The position numbers were made by a program, and so were the translations under genes. Shown here one piece after another: positions 1 to 5,020 of a stretch of DNA of 5,217 nt. The stretch comes from a candidate division SR1 bacterium (GTDB taxonomy: Bacteria; Patescibacteriota; Gracilibacteria; Absconditabacterales; Absconditicoccaceae). Location of the stretch: positions 1-5,217 of the forward strand of contig PDOX01000009.1 in the NCBI GenBank assembly GCA_002746475.1, in the 5' to 3' direction. The notes beneath the pieces were generated by a model, which made no database searches, had not been told where the DNA came from, and saw only the letters and a program-made list of their open reading frames with translations. The first letter of the stretch is position 1, and every line of letters begins with the position of its first letter.

Positions 1-590
1 CCTCCCATCTCTACTCTCTCCCCTCCTCTGAGGTTTTCCAAATGTTTTTTGTAGTTAGGTCCAAGCAACTTTCCATAATCATCAATTTTACTCGTATTCA
101 TATAGATTCCGTCATTTGGGATTTCGTAGGTATAGCCTTTGTCTTCAAGGGTTTTTACCAAATCAATCTGTTCTTGAATATGTTCGGTCGCCCTCGGGAA
201 GATACTGAAAGGAGCAATATGCATTTTTTCTAACCCTTCCAAAAACTCTTTTTCGTATTTTCTCGCAACTTCTCGCGCAGTGAGTCCTTCTCTTTTTGCT
301 CCGACTTCTAGCTTATCCTCTCCTTCATCGCCGTCACCAACGAGATGTCCCACATCAGTAATATTCATCACAGATTTCACAGTATATCCTGCAAGTTCCA
401 AGGTATTTCTGATCAGATCCGCTGTAAAAGATGCCCTAACGTTTCAGATACTTGGGGTTCCATAGACGGTTGGACCACAGGAATACATCCCGACTTGGTC
501 AGGATTTAAGGGGTTAAATTCCTCTTTTTCTCTCGTGAGGGTGTTGAAAAGTTTAAGGGTTGGTTTTGAGTCTGATTTTTGTTCTGGCAT
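1..590 (-). CDS. cysS: Cysteinyl-tRNA synthetase, N-terminal part (runs off left edge)
   Basis: Class I aminoacyl-tRNA synthetase that activates cysteine with ATP and loads it on tRNA-Cys in the cytoplasm. About 196 codons are visible and the C-terminal part lies outside the window. Residues 34-43 read [10 protein letters not shown], with the zinc-ligand cysteine at C38. The HIGH signature follows as P-S-I-G-N (residues 46-50); its glycine G49 is encoded by TGA at 444-446. Further conserved blocks are [23 protein letters not shown] and [15 protein letters not shown], ending near GGERVE. Under the standard code the protein would stop after 48 residues, immediately before the G of the HIGH motif. 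The ATG at 590 is preferred over a TTG at 677, because family similarity begins only after it. No Shine-Dalgarno sequence precedes it. Odd point: the first HIGH histidine is serine. The gene diverges from the one at 753. Identification is secure. Confidence 0.95.
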
Positions 591-752
591 GTGAATCAAT
601 ATACAAAAAGTAAAGCTATTGCTAAGAATATGATATACACTTACCAGTGTAGTAAATAAAGAAGAAATTTCAAGCAAAAGCTCTTGTATTCAGCGATATT
701 ATTTTTATATTATTTAGGTTTTCTCTTTTTTATTTTTTAATATTATGATATA
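591..752. other. Divergent intergenic region, cysS / DUF1653 fusion gene
   Basis: This AT-rich spacer must hold promoters for both flanking genes. On the plus strand TATATT (706-711) lies 16 bases after TTGTAT (684-689), a weak sigma-70-like pair. TATTAT at 741-746 would place a transcription start close to the ATG at 753. A 6-base inverted repeat, TACACT-TACC-AGTGTA (636-651), lies on the cysS side and could be an operator or chance. No ribosome binding site is visible for either gene. All regulatory assignments here are inference. Confidence 0.3.
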
Positions 753-1454
753 ATGTCAGAAAGAAGTATCAAAGTAGGAAAAGTATACAAGCATTTCAAA
801 GGGAATTTTTACCAAGTTCTTGCGGTTGTCAATGACTCAGAATCTAATAACGATGCTGTTTTTAAACAATTTGTCATTTACAAAGCTTTGACTGGGAAAT
901 ATGCACCAATGACTTGGGCGAGACCTTATACTATGTTTGCCTCTGAAGTAGACCGTGAAAAATACCCAGATGTTGAACAAAAATATAGATTTGAAGAAGT
1001 TGAACTAAATCACCAAGAACATAAAAAAATCAATGCATTTGTAGCGTTAAAATTTTATGCATGAGAACATTCAAAACAACTTGTTGATTGACTCAGCCTT
1101 GCTCTGGAAAATGCAGGGATGAGCACTTTTGTTGCCGTGAGAGATATTGAAAAGTATTGAACAGTTGAGTGACTAGATATGGAGCATTTTATGCCAAGAT
1201 ACTCGTTTCCAGCCTTACTCAATGCCCAACTTTTGGTCTTGGAATATAGTGAAAGTGGAGCTGGACTAGGAATGTGTGCAGGATTTGCTTATAGTAATAA
1301 TATTCCTGTCTATATTGTTGCAAAGAAAGGGTCTAAAATTTCTACAACGGTAAATAGCGTTGCTGAAGAAGTTTTCTTTTATGAAGATATTGCAGAAATT
1401 ACTGATTTTTTCAATAATTTGCAGGTAACAAAAAAACTCAAATTAAAAATGTAA
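753..1454 (+). CDS. DUF1653 domain fused to nucleoside 2-deoxyribosyltransferase-like domain
   Basis: The 233-residue protein is continuous only if TGA is glycine: codons 104, 113, 136 and 140 are TGA, and the standard code would split it into a 103- and a 91-residue piece. Residues about 7-80 resemble DUF1653 (KVGKVYKHFKGNFYQVL, FVIYKAL, ARPYTMF), a small domain of unknown function. Residues about 92-220 resemble the nucleoside 2-deoxyribosyltransferase/DNPH1 superfamily: KINAFVALKF opens a Rossmann-like strand, LLNAQLLVLE matches the second core strand, and GAGLGMCAGFAY followed by IPVYIVAKKGSKIST matches the substrate-site loop and next strand. Family enzymes cleave or exchange the N-glycosidic bond of deoxynucleosides or deoxynucleotides. 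The usual catalytic glutamate in the G-x-x-E-x-G segment appears to be C175, so activity is doubtful. The gene ends TAA and converges on the MazG-like gene with a 5-base gap. Function beyond nucleotide binding is inference. Confidence 0.85.
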
Positions 1455-1459
1455 TCTCG

Positions 1460-1783
1460 CTAATCTTCTTGATGTTGTTTATAGAGCATTTCTCTTTCAT
1501 GAAATTTTCTGAGAGAATTTTTTGCGAGTTCTGGTAGGACATCAGGATCTACTCCCACTCTATTGAGGATTGAAATAAAATTTGTAAACAAATCTCCTGC
1601 TTCTTCTTGGATATCTTCTTTTGTTTTTCTCGTTTTACAGTAAATGCCTCTATATTTTTGGATGGCATCGTTAAATTCTCCTAATTCTTGGGTAAGTTTA
1701 TGCATCACGGCATCTAAATTGATAGCAAGCCTATCTTCAATAGCATTTACTTCTGTTGCAATTTCTTTTAATGTTGTCGTCAT
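1460..1783 (-). CDS. MazG-like nucleotide pyrophosphohydrolase
   Basis: A 107-residue, all-alpha protein of the MazG/dimeric dUTPase type. Such enzymes hydrolyse nucleoside triphosphates to monophosphate and pyrophosphate, often removing non-canonical or damaged dNTPs. The metal-binding pattern is visible: E33-x-x-E36 in QELGEFNDAI, then E61-x-x-D64 in EEAGDLFTNF, with Mg2+ bound between these helices in known relatives. A typical tail follows: RVGVDPDVLPELAKNSLRKF with the basic run near KFHERE. Length suits a single-domain member. The ATG at 1783 is chosen over a TTG at 1795, since MTTTLKEI begins the first helix. The stop is TAG and there are no in-frame TGA codons, the only such gene here. 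It lies 36 bases after the deoxyribonucleotidase gene on the same strand, so co-transcription is likely. The exact substrate cannot be read from sequence. Confidence 0.88.
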   Translation of the reverse strand: MTTTLKEIATEVNAIEDRLAINLDAVMHKLTQELGEFNDAIQKYRGIYCKTRKTKEDIQEEAGDLFTNFISILNRVGVDPDVLPELAKNSLRKFHEREMLYKQHQED

Positions 1784-1819
1784 GGCACAATACAATAAAA
1801 AAAATAAAACATAAATATC

Positions 1820-2410
1820 TTAACCAAGTGTTATCTCATCCCAACTTTTCACTTTGGTGATATGCTTGTGGATTTGAGGGTTATAATCCTGGTTTCGTGG
1901 TTTATCAAGCAAAATTACCTCTATTCCCTGTTGAGCATATTTGATACTATTTTCTAGATGGTCTTCAATGATAGTGGTGATACCAAGTTCTTGGCATACG
2001 GTGTATTTATCTTTCTGATTTTCCGTATAGTATCAGCAGAAATACATCTCTTCAAAGATATTTGGGTAATGTTTTTTTATATATTCTCTGCTTATGTGTT
2101 CTAACTTTTCAGCTCTTCCAGTAATTATTACAAATTTATATCCCAATGATTTTAAATAATTTAATTTATCTTTCGCCCATTGCACTGGCAGAATATTTTT
2201 TGCCTCCGAACTTTCAAGAAAATTCATAAAATATTCTACTGCATATTCCACTGTTGTTTCATATCATGGAATTGTTTCAAAATTATATCTAATAATATCG
2301 TTGTATTGTATCGGTTTCTCTGCAAAAGTATAATTATAAAAATTCAGCAATCATTTTGCTGTTTCCAATAACACTTCATCCATATCTACAGCGATAAGTT
2401 TATTTTTCAT
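1820..2410 (-). CDS. 5'(3')-deoxyribonucleotidase-like HAD hydrolase (NT5C family)
   Basis: A 196-residue HAD-fold phosphatase resembling the cytosolic 5'(3')-deoxyribonucleotidase (NT5C) family, which dephosphorylates (deoxy)nucleoside monophosphates. Motif I is DMDEV at residues 9-13, with D9 the predicted nucleophile and D11 the acid/base. Motif II is IITGR (T97), motif III probably K133 or K135, and motif IV IEDHLEN with D150; LLDKPRNQDY near 167-176 is also typical. TGA codons at 20, 49 and 126 are read as glycine; without this only a central 72-residue fragment remains open. The stop is TAA. An in-frame ATG at 2422 would add MQQN, and a promoter-like element lies just before it, so the start is uncertain by four codons. 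The gene probably leads a two-gene unit with the MazG-like gene: one would yield monophosphates and the other strip the phosphate. Confidence 0.85.
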
Positions 2411-2427
2411 ATTTTGTTGCATAGAAT

Positions 2428-2436
2428 ATTTTAGCA
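2428..2436 (-). promoter_or_regulatory. Possible extended -10 promoter of the nucleotidase-MazG unit
   Basis: On the minus strand the sequence TGCTAAAAT combines a TGn extension with a 5/6 match to TATAAT. No -35 element is visible, since that position falls in the GC-rich repeat. The expected start point is at or next to the upstream in-frame ATG at 2422, so the transcript could be nearly leaderless. In such AT-rich DNA a chance match is possible. Confidence 0.3.
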
Positions 2437-2448
2437 TATATAAATTTT

Positions 2449-2599
2449 TAGACCCCTCCGCCTGCTTCTCACAGATCTCCCACACATAAGACCCCCCTTT
2501 AATCCCCCCTCCAAGGGGGGACCGAAGCGAGAAGGCTCCCCTCGGAGGGGAGCTCCCCGATTTTGCCTTGTCGGTAGACAGGCCGGGGTGAGGGGTCTA
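2449..2599. repeat. GC-rich MITE-like element with terminal inverted repeats
   Basis: This 151-base block is strikingly GC-rich within AT-rich surroundings. It begins TAGACCCCTC (2449-2458) and ends with the exact reverse complement GAGGGGTCTA (2590-2599). Just inside these ends, CGCCTG on the left and CAGGCCGG on the right also roughly mirror each other. The interior is full of C and G runs that form hairpins. There is no coding potential. Both ends carry TA, compatible with a TA target duplication as made by IS630/mariner-type transposases, so a non-autonomous mobile element is a reasonable inference. It sits only 3 bases after the corA stop and 38 bases before the nucleotidase start. Family membership cannot be established without other copies. 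Confidence 0.7.
2503..2558. terminator. Tandem GC-rich hairpins inside the repeat, possible corA terminator
   Basis: Two perfect hairpins lie side by side: TCCCCCCT (2503-2510) pairs with AGGGGGGA (2514-2521) across a 3-base loop, and GCTCCCCT (2535-2542) pairs with AGGGGAGC (2546-2553) across CGG. The palindrome GGGGAGCTCCCC (2547-2558) overlaps the second and offers an alternative fold. They lie downstream of corA on its transcribed strand and could stop or stabilise that transcript. No clear U-run follows, so they may simply be part of the repeat's structure. Confidence 0.35.
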
Positions 2600-2602
2600 T
2601 AT

Positions 2603-3535
2603 TTACATCCATCTCATTTTCTTAAATACCCAGAGCATAATCCCAGCCACGCCAAGCATTCCTATTCCAAGAATCACAAAGGCATAGGGGTTGTCTGCTA
2701 ATGGGAGCTGAATATTCATCCCATAGATTCCACTCACCAGCGTCATAATTCAGATAATTGCGGTGAAAATTGTCAAAATTCATACAATTTTATTGGTTCT
2801 GATATTGGTCAGCGTATCGTAAATATCATAGACTGAATCGGTATTTTCTTCCATCATACGGGTGTTTGCGATAATTTTATCTACCTTAAATTCCAAATCC
2901 TCAAAATACACTTCCAAATCACCTTCAAAGAAACTGATGGTCGCTTTTTGGAGTTCTTCTAAGATTTCTTCTTGTGGCTCGATAAGGTGTTTAAGTAAAA
3001 TCACATTTCTCTTTTTAATCAAAAGATTTTTTAGCCCTTCACTATCAACAGCCTCGGTAGAAAATGCAGTATCTTCCATCTCTTTGATATCTTTGGAAAA
3101 TTTCCTGAGTCCTAGCAAGACCTTGTCATACATCGCATCGATAATTCTATACAAGATATAGTAGGGCGAAACCTTGAATAACTCGTTATCTCCTTCTTTT
3201 TCTCCTTGTTCAATTTCTTCCTGATATTCTGCCATCAGTTTTGAGAGTGTGCTGGTATTATATTTACTGGTCGAAATGATGAAATTTTTCCCCATAATCA
3301 CTTTTAATTCATTCGCGAAATATCTTTTGCTTTTCGTATTATGTTTGGTAAAGTGCAATACTAAGAAAATATAATTATCATAGACATCGATCTTGTCCTG
3401 AATATGCAATTCTTGGAGATCCTGCTCAATAATCTCGTGTAGATTATAATTTTCAATAATTTTTGAAATATCGGTTTGACTATAGTCAGAAAGATGGGTT
3501 CGAGTGATATTTCAGATGGTGAGTTGTTTTTTCAT
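2603..3535 (-). CDS. corA: CorA-type magnesium transporter
   Basis: A 310-residue inner-membrane divalent-cation channel of the CorA family, which as a homopentamer carries Mg2+ (sometimes Co2+ or Ni2+) into the cell. The N-terminal 245 residues form the usual soluble alpha/beta funnel, including a long charged helical stretch (about 150-245) that would make the stalk helix. The first membrane helix spans about 250-271 and ends in the diagnostic YGMN motif (GMN at 272-274). A short periplasmic loop and a second membrane helix (about 284-304) follow, then the basic cytoplasmic tail KKMRWM. TGA codons 8, 252 and 262 are glycine; the last two lie in the pore helix, and the standard code would remove both membrane segments and the GMN motif. 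Length is normal. The start at 3535 has only a weak purine-rich stretch upstream. The stop is TAA. Confidence 0.95.
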
Positions 3536-3561
3536 GAGTTTTTTTCTTAGAAAATAAGGAC

Positions 3562-3626
3562 AAAAAAAATAATACTTTTGTAGCATATATATTCTTTATC
3601 AATATGCAAGAAGTATTATTTTTTCA
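3562..3626 (-). terminator. Strong intrinsic terminator after the 3645-4244 gene
   Basis: A 14-base perfect stem pairs AAAAAATAATACTT (3564-3577) with AAGTATTATTTTTT (3611-3624). An inner stem, GCATAT (3583-3588) with ATATGC (3602-3607), closes a 13-base loop. On the minus strand the hairpin runs into a T tract (complement of the A run at 3562-3569), the form of a rho-independent terminator. It lies 19 bases past the stop of the unknown gene and upstream of corA, so it should separate the two transcripts. The plus strand also ends in T's, but no plus-strand gene precedes it. Confidence 0.75.
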
Positions 3627-3644
3627 TTGAATTTTTTTTATCTC

Positions 3645-4244
3645 TTAATCATTAAGTTCAATATTTTCTTCTTCAACATTATTATTTAGATTCAAAAGAG
3701 TATATAATTCTTGTGTATTAATATCTAGATAATCACAAAGATTATTTATATTATCCTTATTCCATCTTATTTTCAATCTATTTATCTTATCTCAAATTTT
3801 CTCCCATGAAGATCTTTCATCTAAATCTAAATAATAAGCTTTCCACTTTTCAAAATCTTTTTCTGGATCTATATTTTGTTTTATTGCTTGAATTGTATTT
3901 TCAAATAAAGATCTAATACATTCTTCCGATATTTTTAATTCTTCAAAGCTCTTTTTTATAGCATCAGTATCATCTTCATATTCTTCTAATAACCATTTTT
4001 TTGCTTTCTCATGTAAGGCATTTATTTCTCATTCTTTTTCTTTTTCTGTTTTCAATACTAATTTTTTTATATACTTTTTATCATCCTTCTTTACTTTTTT
4101 TAAATGTTTAATTAAAGATAGTCCATAAAAAAGCTCTTTTAAAAAATTTTCTTTTTTTTCTAAGAAACTAGATGCTCTTTTTACTACTTCTTTTTTTCCC
4201 AGTATCTCTCTAATATCCTTTTTATCAATCGCATCATTAACCAT
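3645..4244 (-). CDS. Lysine-rich charged protein of unknown function
   Basis: I do not recognise this 199-residue protein. It is continuous only with TGA read as glycine at codons 72 and 151. The N-terminal 75 residues are very rich in Lys and Glu (EILGKKEVVKRASSFLEKK, then repeated K-K and K-E pairs), predicting charged helices and possibly a coiled coil. The middle is acidic and helical, with tryptophans in KKWLLEE and FEKWKAYY. The C-terminus (SSWEKIGDKINRLKIRW, then NNLCDYLDINTQELYTLL) could form a small helical bundle and ends in an Asn/Glu-rich acidic tail. I see no signal peptide, membrane segment or metal motif, so it is probably cytoplasmic. The start is fixed by an in-frame TAA five codons upstream. 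Its base composition is even more AT-rich than its neighbours. It has its own promoter and terminator, so it appears monocistronic. Confidence 0.8.
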
Positions 4245-4280
4245 AATTATTTTCTCTTACAAAAATAAATCTATATGACC

Positions 4281-4308
4281 ATTATATACTTTTTTCATAG
4301 AAAAGCAA
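4281..4308 (-). promoter_or_regulatory. Sigma-70-like promoter of the 3645-4244 gene
   Basis: Read on the minus strand, a perfect TATAAT (4281-4286) is preceded by TTGCTT (4303-4308) with a 16-base spacer. Transcription would begin about 30 bases before the ATG at 4244. The -10 match is perfect but the -35 is only 3/6, and AT-rich DNA gives chance matches. Confidence 0.5.
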
Positions 4309-4314
4309 TTTTTT

Positions 4315-4344
4315 TTGAAAAAAATCGTGACGTTGTTGTATAAT
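4315..4344 (+). promoter_or_regulatory. Possible promoter upstream of ybaB
   Basis: TTGAAA (4315-4320) and a perfect TATAAT (4339-4344) are separated by 18 bases. The -10 is the left half of a perfect 14-base palindrome, TATAATATATTATA (4339-4352), so a -10 hexamer also exists on the other strand. A transcript from here would have a leader of about 160 bases before ybaB, including the dyad at 4456-4493. Confidence 0.4.
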
Positions 4345-4455
4345 ATATTATATAAAAAGATAAACTTATTCTTCTAAACATTATTTATTTTTTTCATGGA
4401 AATTTCTCCAAAAATTCTCTTTATTTTTTCTTTGGGTTTCTTACACTATGATTTG

Positions 4456-4493
4456 ACTACATTGTATATATTAATATACATAACATATGTAGT
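4456..4493 (+). promoter_or_regulatory. Nested dyad just upstream of ybaB
   Basis: An outer 7-base inverted repeat, ACTACAT (4456-4462) with ATGTAGT (4487-4493), encloses an inner one, TGTATAT (4463-4469) with ATATACA (4474-4480), around the loop ATTA. The two stems stack directly on the left and are separated by six bases on the right, giving a bulged 14-pair hairpin in RNA or a compound operator in DNA. It ends 18 bases before the ybaB ATG and overlaps TTGACT (4453-4458), a possible -35 element with TATACA (4475-4480) as -10. Its role is inferred. Confidence 0.4.
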
Positions 4494-4511
4494 ATAAAGT
4501 TTTATATAATT

Positions 4512-4889
4512 ATGAAAAAAAATATGTTTTGAAAAGCTGGAGAATTAAAACAAATGTATGACAAATACAAACAATTACAAAAAGCGTTAAAAAATTTGGT
4601 GATTAGAGCAAAAGAGGGGAAGTATGAATTTGATGGAGAGATGGTAGAAGGTGCAGTAACAGTAGATATTACTGGAGAAATGAAGTTAAAAAATTACAGC
4701 ATCAATGATGAAAGTTTACTGAGTTCAAGCAAAAAAGCAGAGTTGGAAGATTTGACGGTAAAATGTTTTGTAAAAGCACAAAATAAAGCACAAGAAATTG
4801 CTGCAGAGAGAACAAAAGATATTCTTGGATTTGATCCAAGTGATATGGCAAATATGATGTGAGGAGGTGGATTTCCTGGATTGAGTTAG
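4512..4889 (+). CDS. ybaB: YbaB/EbfC family nucleoid-associated protein
   Basis: A 125-residue small DNA-binding protein of the YbaB/EbfC family. In known members it forms a dimer with a tweezer shape that binds DNA and affects nucleoid organisation and gene expression. The layout fits: N-terminal helix with Lys and Gln (about 8-33), a beta region with EGAVTVDITGEMKLKNYSI (about 48-66), an LEDLTVKCFVKAQNKA helix, and the typical glycine-rich C-terminus MMGGGGFPGLS. TGA codons 7 and 117 are glycine; codon 117 is the first of the four glycines in that tail, which the standard code would cut off. The ATG at 4512 is chosen because the N-terminal KAGELKQMYDKY helix matches the family; starting at 4554 would lose it. 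No Shine-Dalgarno sequence is visible. The usual recR neighbour is absent. The stop is TAG. Confidence 0.92.
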
Positions 4890-4906
4890 AAGATACACTA
4901 CTCTTC

Positions 4907-4973
4907 TGCCATTCAGAGCGAAGCGAAAAATCTATATTTATTTACTGGATTCTTCATTTCATTCAGAATGACA
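4907..4973. repeat. Palindromic intergenic repeat
   Basis: The left arm (4907-4932, starting TGCCATTCAGAGCGAAGCGA) and the reverse complement of the right arm (4948-4973, ending CATTCAGAATGACA) agree at roughly three quarters of 26 positions, with a 15-base AT-rich spacer. The GAGCGAAGCGA core resembles palindromic repeats I know from many environmental bacterial genomes, which in better preserved copies read TCATTCTGAGCGAAGCGAAG. The imperfect arms suggest an old, decayed copy. It sits 17 bases after the ybaB stop and could form a transcript-end hairpin, though no clean U tract follows. Confidence 0.65.
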
Positions 4974-5020
4974 AGTATTTGTTATAAACTACAATTTTTA
5001 TACACTAAGCGACTAAAATA

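Larger units (their letters stand above)
4245..4511. other. AT-rich divergent intergenic region upstream of ybaB
   Basis: This spacer separates the unknown minus-strand gene from ybaB. It holds the minus promoter at 4281-4308, a plus promoter-like pair at 4315-4344 and a nested dyad at 4456-4493, each listed separately. Between them is a 33-codon plus-strand ORF (4396-4497) encoding a hydrophobic peptide, for which there is no Shine-Dalgarno or similarity evidence. I see no tRNA or other structured RNA gene. Confidence 0.45.

Noticed and set aside
42..465. Plus-strand ORFs at 42-233 and 280-465
   Set aside because: They lie antisense to the well-supported cysS frame and resemble no protein family.
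591..677. Upstream TTG start for cysS, adding 29 residues
   Set aside because: The extension is hydrophobic and unlike CysRS N-termini; the ATG at 590 gives a normal length before the CGPTVY motif.
749..754. Perfect TATAAT as the promoter of the 753 gene
   Set aside because: It overlaps the start codon, so transcription would begin inside the gene.
1062..1178. Two separate genes (753-1064 and 1179-1454) or a frameshifted pseudogene
   Set aside because: With TGA as Gly the frame runs uninterrupted across four TGA codons, and the intervening residues complete the deoxyribosyltransferase-like fold.
2180..2371. Plus-strand 63-codon ORF
   Set aside because: It is antisense to the deoxyribonucleotidase gene, with an implausible Cys/Phe/Ile-rich composition.
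2449..2599. CRISPR array or RNA gene in the GC-rich block
   Set aside because: There are no direct repeats with spacers and no tRNA-like cloverleaf; the structure is inverted repeats with matching termini.
2862..3161. Plus-strand 99-codon ORF
   Set aside because: It is a serine-rich antisense shadow of corA.
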